Shown here: positions 7,207 through 13,799 of the stretch, in pieces
Numbering within the stretch: position 1 is the first letter of the stretch
Layout of the letters: each line of letters begins with the position of its first letter
Assembly (NCBI GenBank): GCA_900554615.1
Contig: USIB01000010.1
Span: 1-31,197 of the forward strand
Length of the DNA stretch: 31,197 nt
Origin: an uncultured Mycoplasmatota bacterium
Lineage (GTDB): Bacteria > Bacillota_I > Bacilli_A > RF39 > UBA660
Direction of reading: 5' to 3'
Translations under genes and position numbers: made by a program
The notes under the pieces: generated by a model
What the model was told of the DNA's origin: nothing
Seen by the model: only the letters and a program-made list of their open reading frames with translations
Database searches by the model: none

Positions 7207-7818
7207 ATGGCTAAGAAGATAGTAATTACTAAAGATAAAATATTAGAGGCTGCTTTTAAGATAGTTAGAGAAAAGGGGATAGAAGAAGTAAGTAATAGAA
7301 CTATTGCTAAGGAATTAGATTCTTCTATTAGACCGATATATTATCAGTTTAAGAGTGCAGAAGAGTTAAAGGAAGAGTTATATAAAAGGGTAGAGAAGTA
7401 TTTCTATCAATATATAACTAAGAATATGAGTGATGATATTCCATATTATAAACAAGTGGGACTTAATTATATAAATTTTGCTAGAGAAGAGAGTAATTTC
7501 TTTAAGTTATTGTTTATGACTAGTATGAAGTATTTACCTAAGGAGTTTATTAGTAGAGATGAAGAGGATTATAGAGAGATTGCTAAACTAATTAAATTAA
7601 GTACTAAACTTGATGATAATGATATTAAATCGTTTCATATGAGGATGTGGTTTTTTACCCATGGTATTGCTACATTACTTGCTACTGATACTATAGTATT
7701 AACTGATAATGCAGTAGCAGACCTTTTATCTAGTGAGTTTCAAGCGTTAATGCTTCTAGAAGAAAATAAAGATAATAAATGGATATTAAATAAAGATTGG
7801 AGAGATAATAATGAATAA
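7207..7818 (+). CDS. TetR/AcrR-family transcriptional regulator
   Basis: 203 residues. The N-terminal helix-turn-helix domain is typical: TKDKILEAAFKIVREKGIEE, then NRTIAKELDSSIRPIYYQFKS, where recognition-helix and YYxFK patterns are clear. Residues about 60-190 form the helical ligand-binding domain, with a Phe/Met-rich core. AGAGAGGAGG lies just before ATG 7207. The gene is first in an operon: the LiaF-like gene starts eight bases before its stop. It probably represses its own operon through the palindrome at 7168-7183. The ligand is unknown; the operon suggests an envelope signal. Confidence 0.88.
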   Translation: MAKKIVITKDKILEAAFKIVREKGIEEVSNRTIAKELDSSIRPIYYQFKSAEELKEELYKRVEKYFYQYITKNMSDDIPYYKQVGLNYINFAREESNFFKLLFMTSMKYLPKEFISRDEEDYREIAKLIKLSTKLDDNDIKSFHMRMWFFTHGIATLLATDTIVLTDNAVADLLSSEFQALMLLEENKDNKWILNKDWRDNNE

Positions 7819-8491
7819 TTCGAAAAATATTATGTGGGGAATAGTTTTGGTAGTGATAGGTATTGTTATAGGTACTAATAATTTAGGAATAACTAATATT
7901 GATGTTTTCTTTGATGGTTGGTGGACTTTATTTATAATTGTACCTTGTTTTATTGGCTTATTTTCTAATGAAGATAAGATGGGTAATATTATTGGTCTTT
8001 TGATAGGAGTTATTCTTTTATTAGGCGTAAATGATGTTATTGATTTTGATAAGATATGGAGTTTAATGGCTACTGGTGTTATTATAATTATTGGTTTATC
8101 TTTGATATTTAAGGATATTGTAAATAGTAAAATTAATAAGAAGATAAGTGAATTAAATAAGGAAAAGAATAATAGTGATAATTATTTTGCTGCTTTTTCT
8201 GGTCAAGATATAGACTTAAGTAATAAGCCTTTTGGGGGGTGTGATGTTACGGCTTGTTTTGGTGGTATTAAGATAGATATGAGAGAGGCTAAAATAGAGG
8301 ATGAAGCTATTATTAATGCTTCTAGTATATTTGGGGGAATAACTATATTGATTCCTGAAGAATATAATGTTGAGATTAAGTCTACTGGTATATTTGGTGG
8401 GGTTACTAATAAGAAAAAGAATAAGGATACTAATAAGAAGACTATATATATTAATGCTTTAAGTATGTTTGGAGGGGTTGATATTAAGTGA
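7811..8491 (+). CDS. LiaF-like membrane protein (DUF5668 / LiaF C-terminal domain)
   Basis: 226 residues. Four short membrane helices in the first 100 residues (WGIVLVVIGIVIG, WTLFIIVPCFIGLF, GLLIGVILLLG, ATGVIIIIGLSLIF) match the LiaF transmembrane module. Residues about 130-226 form a beta-repeat domain with recurring FGG motifs (CFGGIKI, IFGGITI, IFGGVTN, MFGGVDI), typical of the LiaF C-terminal domain. LiaF inhibits the LiaS kinase in Bacillus; no LiaRS genes are adjacent here, so a sensing role with the TetR regulator is inference. It overlaps the TetR gene by eight bases and the next gene by four, so translation is probably coupled. Confidence 0.82.
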   Translation: MNNSKNIMWGIVLVVIGIVIGTNNLGITNIDVFFDGWWTLFIIVPCFIGLFSNEDKMGNIIGLLIGVILLLGVNDVIDFDKIWSLMATGVIIIIGLSLIFKDIVNSKINKKISELNKEKNNSDNYFAAFSGQDIDLSNKPFGGCDVTACFGGIKIDMREAKIEDEAIINASSIFGGITILIPEEYNVEIKSTGIFGGVTNKKKNKDTNKKTIYINALSMFGGVDIK

Positions 8492-9309
8492 GTACTTCTA
8501 ATAAAATAATTAAATATATATCTATATCTTTTGCTATATTTTTAACTATTACTATTATAGAGGCTATATTAAGTGGAATATATGGTATATATAGTATGGT
8601 TAAGCCTAGTAATGATAATAATGGTGATAATGATGATGTAGTAGAGATAAAAGAAGTAATTGATAGTGATATTAGTAATATTGATATGGATTTAATTTAT
8701 AATAGTCTTGTTTTGAAGTATGGAGATAAATTATTGATTGAGGGAGAGAATAGTAATATTCAGTATGAGATAGAAGATGATACTTTAATAGTTAAAGAGA
8801 AGAAATATAAATGGAATGGTCGTAATAAGAAGAGAGAACTTTCTATAACTATTCCAAGAGATGTTGTTTTAAATAAGTTAAATATTGATAGTGGAGCAGG
8901 TACTGTTATTATAGATGGTTTATCTCTTGTTAGTATAGATTTGAACTTAGGAGCAGGAAGTACTAAGATTAAGGAGATTACTTGTTCTAGGGCTGATATT
9001 GATACAGGAGCAGGAGAGTTAATTATAGATAATGGTAATATTAATAATCTTGATTTGGATATGGGAGTAGGAGATGTTAATATTAGTGGTATTTTAACTG
9101 GTAATAATAAGATAGATACTGGTATTGGAGCACTTAATCTTAATTTATCTAATAGTAGTAATAATTATACTTTTAAGGTAGAAAAGGGAATTGGTAAAGT
9201 ATTAATAGATAATACTAAAGTAGAAGATAATGAAGTAATAGGAAGTGGTAGTAATTATATTGTATTAAATGGTGGTATTGGTGATATAAAGGTTAATTTT
9301 GATAAGTAG
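8488..9309 (+). CDS. DUF4097 beta-repeat envelope protein
   Basis: 273 residues, GTG start overlapping the preceding stop (GTGA), with GGAGGGG at 8471-8477. One N-terminal membrane helix (about residues 8-33) is followed by an acidic linker (NDNNGDNDDVVEIKEV) and then a right-handed beta-repeat domain: repeats such as LNIDSGAGTVIIDG, LNLGAGSTKIKE, DIDTGAGELIIDN, LDMGVGDVNISG and NGGIGDIKVNF, about 20 residues apart. This is the DUF4097 / putative adhesin pattern. Such proteins often neighbour LiaF-like and PspC genes in Bacillota. The repeat domain would be extracytoplasmic. Last gene of the TetR operon; no terminator with a T-tract follows, only the hairpins at 9322-9379. Confidence 0.82.
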   Translation: MSTSNKIIKYISISFAIFLTITIIEAILSGIYGIYSMVKPSNDNNGDNDDVVEIKEVIDSDISNIDMDLIYNSLVLKYGDKLLIEGENSNIQYEIEDDTLIVKEKKYKWNGRNKKRELSITIPRDVVLNKLNIDSGAGTVIIDGLSLVSIDLNLGAGSTKIKEITCSRADIDTGAGELIIDNGNINNLDLDMGVGDVNISGILTGNNKIDTGIGALNLNLSNSSNNYTFKVEKGIGKVLIDNTKVEDNEVIGSGSNYIVLNGGIGDIKVNFDK

Positions 9310-9321
9310 AATTGTAGTATG

Positions 9322-9379
9322 CACTCTAAGCCCAAGGTCTATAGAGTGTTACTTATAGCCTTATGTTAAGTCTATAAGT
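9322..9379 (-). repeat. Tandem-hairpin intergenic element, copy 3 (inverted)
   Basis: Read on the minus strand it matches copies 1 and 2. The first hairpin has stem ACTTATAG with CTATAAGT (+ coordinates 9351-9358 and 9372-9379) and apex AGAC...GGCT enclosing an inner CTTA/TAAG pair. The second has seven base pairs (9322-9328 with 9342-9348), a bulge, and an ACCTTGGG apex nearly identical to ACCTTAGG in copy 2. Two bases separate the hairpins. It lies between the DUF4097 and VanR-like genes. Confidence 0.65.
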
Positions 9380-9428
9380 AAAATAGTTATGGGGTATTAT
9401 ATAGTGATTGGAACTATATACATAAAAA

Positions 9429-9471
9429 TTAAGAAAATCTTAAGGTTTTGTCTATATAAATATGTTATAAT
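9429..9471 (+). promoter_or_regulatory. Promoter with 11-bp direct repeat before vanR-like gene
   Basis: TTAAG occurs at 9429-9433 and again at 9440-9444, exactly 11 bases apart, followed by TATAAT at 9466-9471. The second half-site sits where the -35 hexamer should be, and no good -35 is visible. This is the layout of promoters activated by OmpR/PhoB-type regulators. The same repeat recurs at 11311 in front of the racemase gene. Confidence 0.6.
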
Positions 9472-9500
9472 AAGTTTTAGATTATATAGGGAGGTACATT

Positions 9501-10187
9501 ATGACAAATATATTAGTAGTAGATGATGAGAAAGAAATAGCGGACCTACTTGAAGTTTATCTAAAGAATGAGAATTATAATGTATATAAATATTATTCAA
9601 GTATAGATGTACTTAATAATATAGATAAATTGAAGATAGATTTAGCCATTCTTGATGTAATGTTACCTGAAGTAGATGGATTTAAGTTATGTAGTATAAT
9701 TAGAAAGAAGTATAATTTTCCTATAATATTTGTTACTGCTAAGGTGATGGATATTGATAAAATAAATGGTCTTTCTTTAGGAGCAGATGATTATGTTACG
9801 AAGCCTTTTGAGCCACTGGAGGTAATGGCAAGGGTTAAGGCTCAACTTAGAAGATATAAGAAATATAATACTATAAAGGAAGAGAATGTAATTGATTTTA
9901 GGGGGATATTAATAAATGCTGATACTCATGAGTTTATTTTTAATAATGAGAAGATAGAACTTACAAAGACGGAGTTTTCTATTCTTTGGCTTCTTTGTGA
10001 GAATAGGGGAAATGTTGTGAAGAGTGATACGATATTTTCTACTATTTGGGGAGAAGACTACTACGAGAAAGATAATAATACGATAATGGTACATATTAGA
10101 CATATAAGAGAAAAGATGAAAGATACTTATAATAAACCTAAGTATATAAAAACAATTTATGGAGTGGGGTATAAAATTGAAAAATAG
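9501..10187 (+). CDS. VanR-like OmpR-family response regulator
   Basis: 228 residues. The receiver domain (residues 2-120) has the acidic pair in VVDDEKEIADLLEVYLKNEN, phospho-acceptor Asp52 in ILDVMLP, and Lys in DDYVTKPFEP. The winged-helix DNA-binding domain (about 130-228) contains LTKTEFSILWLLCENRGNVV and TIMVHIRHIREKM, ending YIKTIYGVGYKIEK. Many stretches follow enterococcal VanR very closely (ELADL.LKNENY.V.KYY, KAQLRRYKK, TEFSIL.LLCEN.GNVV), so the VanR subfamily is a confident call from memory. GGGAGGT precedes ATG 9501. It forms an operon with the kinase gene, which overlaps its end. Regulation by its own product is suggested by the direct repeat upstream. VanR kinship does not mean glycopeptide resistance: no vanH, vanA or vanX type gene is present. 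Confidence 0.88.
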   Translation: MTNILVVDDEKEIADLLEVYLKNENYNVYKYYSSIDVLNNIDKLKIDLAILDVMLPEVDGFKLCSIIRKKYNFPIIFVTAKVMDIDKINGLSLGADDYVTKPFEPLEVMARVKAQLRRYKKYNTIKEENVIDFRGILINADTHEFIFNNEKIELTKTEFSILWLLCENRGNVVKSDTIFSTIWGEDYYEKDNNTIMVHIRHIREKMKDTYNKPKYIKTIYGVGYKIEK

Positions 10188-11295
10188 TAGAAAAGATGTA
10201 TTTGAGAAGACAGTTCTTAATCTTATAGGAAAATTAATAATTACTTTTACTATGATTATATTATTCTTTACTTTAGTTAGAAGAATTATAGAGTTATCTG
10301 ATTTTCAGTGGTTATATGATATTGATTCTGTTTTGTATTATCGGGCTATACATGCTTTTAATTTGATTTATTATAATGGATATGTATATGTTGTAATGGC
10401 GGCATTAATTGTAATTATATCTTTAATTTTATTATATAAGGAATTAAAGAAGATGTTTTCTTTATTAAATGCTATATATGATTCTTCTGATAAATTATTT
10501 GATGATAGTAATGATTATATTGATTTACCTCCTGAAATGAAGGAGTTAGAGGTAAAACTTAATTACTTTAAGAGTGAAAGTATTAAGAGTAAGAAACTTG
10601 CTTATGAGAATGAAAAGAAGAAAGATGAGTTAATTGTTTATCTTGCTCATGATATTAAGACTCCTTTAACTGTTGTAATAGGTTATTTATCATTACTTAG
10701 TGAGATAGAAGATATGCCTTTAGAACAGAGAAAGAAATATATTAATCTTGCTTTAAATAAGTCGTATAGATTAGAAGAATTGATTAATGAATTATTTGAA
10801 GTTGCAAGGTTTAATTCTGAGAAAATTATTTTAGAAAAAGAGGAATTAAATCTTAATATGATGATAGAGCAGGTAATTGAGGACTTCTATCCAACCCTAA
10901 AAGAGATTAATAAAAAGATTAATTTTACTACTAATGAGAAGGTATTGATATATGCTGACCAAGATAAGTTAAGTAGAGTATTTAGTAATTTGATTAAGAA
11001 TGCTATTAATTATAGTATGGATAATACAGATATTGATATTGAACTTTATGGTAAAGAAGATGAGGTTAGTATTGAAATTACTAATAGGGGTAAGGTAATA
11101 CCAAAAGATAAATTAAATAAAATATTTGAAAACTTTTATAGGTTAGATACTTCTAGAACTAGTAAGACTGGTGGTAGTGGGTTAGGACTTGCTATTAGTA
11201 AACAAATAGTAGAACTTCATGATGGTAAGATATTTGCTTCTAGTGATAAGACAGGTACTACATTTACGGTAATACTTCCTTTGTATAGGAAATAA
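10159..11295 (+). CDS. VanS-like sensor histidine kinase
   Basis: About 378 residues. Two membrane helices (about 23-42 and 76-93) flank a short outer loop of about 33 residues, as in VanS. The dimerisation domain has the phosphorylated His164 in LAHDIKTPLT and is followed by VIGYLSLLSE; the ATPase domain has the N box SNLIKNAINYS, NFYRLDTSRT, and GGSGLGLAISKQIVELHDGK. The pattern follows VanS closely. The start is uncertain: ATG 10159 has no good ribosome binding site; TTG 10177 has GGAGTGGGG in front and would give an N-terminus like that of VanS (KLKNS). Either way it overlaps the regulator gene, so the two are translationally coupled. The short loop suggests direct sensing of a small ligand or wall precursor. 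Confidence 0.87.
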   Translation: MEWGIKLKNSRKDVFEKTVLNLIGKLIITFTMIILFFTLVRRIIELSDFQWLYDIDSVLYYRAIHAFNLIYYNGYVYVVMAALIVIISLILLYKELKKMFSLLNAIYDSSDKLFDDSNDYIDLPPEMKELEVKLNYFKSESIKSKKLAYENEKKKDELIVYLAHDIKTPLTVVIGYLSLLSEIEDMPLEQRKKYINLALNKSYRLEELINELFEVARFNSEKIILEKEELNLNMMIEQVIEDFYPTLKEINKKINFTTNEKVLIYADQDKLSRVFSNLIKNAINYSMDNTDIDIELYGKEDEVSIEITNRGKVIPKDKLNKIFENFYRLDTSRTSKTGGSGLGLAISKQIVELHDGKIFASSDKTGTTFTVILPLYRK

Positions 11296-11299
11296 AAAA

Positions 11300-11337
11300 A
11301 TAAGAAAAAATTAAGATTTGTTTAAGATATTATTAAA
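11300..11337 (+). promoter_or_regulatory. Tandem 11-bp repeats before the racemase operon
   Basis: ATAAG (11300), TTAAG (11311), TTAAG (11322) and TTAAA (11333) are spaced exactly 11 bases apart. The two central half-sites match those before the VanR-like gene. -10-like TATATA (11357) or TATACT (11368) follow. It looks like a binding array for the OmpR-family regulator, controlling the racemase-ligase-amidotransferase operon. A hairpin (11368-11374 with 11389-11395) ends next to the ribosome binding site of the racemase gene. Confidence 0.55.
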
Positions 11338-11405
11338 ACATAAAAGATAAAAAAGTTATATACTTATTATACTAGTTATTATTTTAATTAGTATAGGAGG
11401 TATAT

Positions 11406-12572
11406 ATGTATAGAAATACTTTTGCTTTAGTTGATAATAGTAAGTTAAAAGAAAATATTAAAGAAATAATTAATAAATATGATAATTATAAATATTATAT
11501 TGGAGTAGTAAAAGCAAATGCTTATGGACATGGTGATTATATTATTAATGATTTAATAGATAGTGGTATTAATTACCTAGCAGTCTCTTCTTTGGAGGAG
11601 GCTTTAAGTATTAGAAGATATAATAAAGAGATTCCTATTTTATGTTTAGAAGTAATTGATATTAGATATTTAGATGTTGTTATTTATAATAATATTACGA
11701 TGACTATTTCTTCTTTGGATTATGTTTTAGAATTAGTTAAGGAAAATGATATTAATAGGTTAAAAGTTCATTTAAAGTTAGATGTTGGTATGAATAGACT
11801 AGGTTTAAAGGATAGGGATGAAGTAAATAAGGTAATTAGGTTATTTGAGGATAATGAAATATATTTAGAGGGGATATATACTCATTTTCCTACTAGTGGA
11901 ATAAATGATAGGTATTATGAAAAGGGATTAGATAAGTTTAGAGAGTTAACTAAGGATATTGATTTAGATAAAATAGAAATAGTTCATTTGGATAGGTCAA
12001 TTACTTTAGTTCATCATGATAAGATACCTTTTGCTACGGGAGTAAGATTAGGAATTATTATGTATGGGTTTAATCAGAGTATTAAACTTAGTGGTATAAG
12101 AAGAATTAAAAGAGATATATTAAATAAAATTAAGAGAGTTAAGCCATCAATACTTGATAATGATTTAAGATTAAGTACTGTATTTAGTTTATATACTACC
12201 GTTATGGAAGTAAAGAGAGTTTATAAGGGAGAAATAATAGGATATGGTACTTTAAATAGGGTACATAATGATATGGTAGTGGCTATTTTACCTATTGGTT
12301 ATGTTGATTTTAGTCTTCCTTTTGTTAAATATGTATCCATAAATAATAAAAGATACTCGGTAGTAGGAGTATGTATGGATATGACTATAATTGAAGTAGA
12401 TGATAGTATTAAAGTAGGAGATATTGTAGAGTTATTTGGAAATGATATATCTATAAAAGAGGTAACACAAAGTATTAATAAGAATGCATATCAGGTATTG
12501 ACATCAGTGGGAAGTAGAGTACCAAGAGTATATAGTAGTGAAGTGGAGATTAGTTATGGTAGAGAGTATTAA
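11406..12572 (+). CDS. alr: PLP-dependent alanine-racemase-family enzyme
   Basis: 388 residues, usual length. It should interconvert L- and D-amino acids using pyridoxal phosphate. Lys36 in VVKANAYGHG is the PLP lysine; IIGYGTLN holds the second catalytic Tyr; KLDVGMNRLG, GVRLGIIMYGF, LPIGYVDF, CMDM and GSRVPRVY are family blocks. The N-terminal barrel is about residues 5-235 and the C-terminal beta domain 245-388. There is no membrane domain, unlike VanT. The segment LDRSITLVHHDKIPFATG, where Alr usually reads NSAATL, is atypical and could affect substrate choice. AGGAGG precedes the start. The ligase gene starts 17 bases before its stop. Alanine is the default substrate; a D-Asp or other racemase is possible given its neighbours. 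Confidence 0.85.
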   Translation: MYRNTFALVDNSKLKENIKEIINKYDNYKYYIGVVKANAYGHGDYIINDLIDSGINYLAVSSLEEALSIRRYNKEIPILCLEVIDIRYLDVVIYNNITMTISSLDYVLELVKENDINRLKVHLKLDVGMNRLGLKDRDEVNKVIRLFEDNEIYLEGIYTHFPTSGINDRYYEKGLDKFRELTKDIDLDKIEIVHLDRSITLVHHDKIPFATGVRLGIIMYGFNQSIKLSGIRRIKRDILNKIKRVKPSILDNDLRLSTVFSLYTTVMEVKRVYKGEIIGYGTLNRVHNDMVVAILPIGYVDFSLPFVKYVSINNKRYSVVGVCMDMTIIEVDDSIKVGDIVELFGNDISIKEVTQSINKNAYQVLTSVGSRVPRVYSSEVEISYGREY

Positions 12573-13794
12573 ATATAATGTATTAATACTTGGTAGTGAT
12601 GCTAATGCCTACTATATGGGGAGATGTTATTATGAGGCTTATCATAAGAAGGCTTATATGTTAGTGAATAAATATCTTCCATATACTACATATTCTAATA
12701 TAATAAATATTATACATAATGATAAGATATGGGAAGAAGAAGAGTTTTTAAAGGCTATATATAAGTTTAAGAGGGAACATAATAATTATTTAACACTACT
12801 TATAAGTACGAATGAAAGTTATGCTAAACTTATTTCTAAAAATAGTAAGAGATTAAGAAGGGATAATTTTACTTTTAATTATCCTAGTATAGATATAATG
12901 GAAAGTTTAATAATGAAGGAAAAGTTTTATAAGACATATAAGGATTCTATAATAGACCTTCCTAAGACATATTATTTAGATTGTTCTAAAGAGATAGTAT
13001 TTAATGAGGATATGATGTATCCTTTAATATTAAAGCCTAGTAATGTTATAATGTATAATCATTTATCTTTTGAGGGTAAGAAGAAAATATATCAAATTAA
13101 AAGTAAGGAAGAGTTATTAGATACTGCTAGTAGGATTAAGGATAGTGGTTATACGGATTATTTAATAGTACAGGATTTTATACCAGGAGATGACTCTTAC
13201 TTATTTGATGCTGCTATTTATGTTAATTCTAATTATGAGGTTGAATTACTAACACTAGCTCAAATAGGTCTTCAAGAGCATAGTGGTACGATGGTAGGTA
13301 ATGCTGCTGTTTTGATAAATGGTTATAATCAATATACTACTAGTACGGAAATAGCGGAGAAGATGAAAAGATTTTTAGAGGATATAGGTTATCAAGGTTT
13401 TTGTGAGTTTGACTTAAAGTATGATTATAGGGATAGTACTTTTAAGGTACTTGAAATAAATGCAAGACAAGGAAGATGTAGTTATTATTTATCTAGTCTT
13501 GGTTATAATTTGGTAGAGGTTTTGATAGAGGATTTGATATATCATAAAAGGAATGATTTTAAGTTCTTACAAGATAAGGTATTATTATCTTTTGTACCAA
13601 AGAGAATAGTAAATAAATATATAACTAATATTGAATATAAAGAAGAGGTTAAAAGATTATGGAAAGGGAGAGTAAATCCTCTTTATTATAAGGAAGATAG
13701 GAATATAAAGAGAAAGTTATGGCTAGTGAAGAGAAGATATCGTTATTATAAAGAATATAGAAATGGTTATTGGGATAGTAAGATTAAGGAGTGA
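12556..13794 (+). CDS. ATP-grasp carboxylate-amine ligase, possible D-aspartate ligase
   Basis: 412 residues. ATG 12556 was chosen because GGAG lies eight bases upstream; the GTG at 12538 lacks one. The N-terminus NVLILGSDANAYYMGRCYYE resembles enterococcal and lactococcal D-aspartate ligase (Asl) type proteins. ATP-grasp features follow: MYPLILKPSN (about residue 152), LIVQDFIPGDD, GFCEFDLKYD, and the metal-binding end EINARQGRCSYY. Asl ligates D-Asp to the lysine side chain of UDP-linked peptidoglycan precursors. It lacks D-Ala-D-Ala ligase signatures. The order racemase, ligase, amidotransferase fits a D-Asp/D-Asn cross-bridge pathway. The exact substrates are inference; a generic carboxylate-amine ligase is the conservative call. 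Confidence 0.7.
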   Translation: MVESIKYNVLILGSDANAYYMGRCYYEAYHKKAYMLVNKYLPYTTYSNIINIIHNDKIWEEEEFLKAIYKFKREHNNYLTLLISTNESYAKLISKNSKRLRRDNFTFNYPSIDIMESLIMKEKFYKTYKDSIIDLPKTYYLDCSKEIVFNEDMMYPLILKPSNVIMYNHLSFEGKKKIYQIKSKEELLDTASRIKDSGYTDYLIVQDFIPGDDSYLFDAAIYVNSNYEVELLTLAQIGLQEHSGTMVGNAAVLINGYNQYTTSTEIAEKMKRFLEDIGYQGFCEFDLKYDYRDSTFKVLEINARQGRCSYYLSSLGYNLVEVLIEDLIYHKRNDFKFLQDKVLLSFVPKRIVNKYITNIEYKEEVKRLWKGRVNPLYYKEDRNIKRKLWLVKRRYRYYKEYRNGYWDSKIKE

Positions 13795-13799
13795 TAAGT

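Noticed and set aside
9301..9480. A second small RNA gene on the minus strand through the hairpins at 9322-9379
   Set aside because: TATAAT exists on that strand but without a -35, and no terminator follows the hairpins.
11368..11395. Riboswitch or attenuator in front of the racemase gene
   Set aside because: Only one short AT-rich stem next to the ribosome binding site; no aptamer-like structure or alternative terminator is visible.
9501..13794. Glycopeptide (vancomycin) resistance cluster
   Set aside because: The regulators are VanRS-like, but no D-lactate dehydrogenase, D-Ala-D-Lac/D-Ser ligase or VanX/VanXY is present; the ATP-grasp protein lacks D-Ala-D-Ala ligase signatures and the racemase has no VanT membrane domain.
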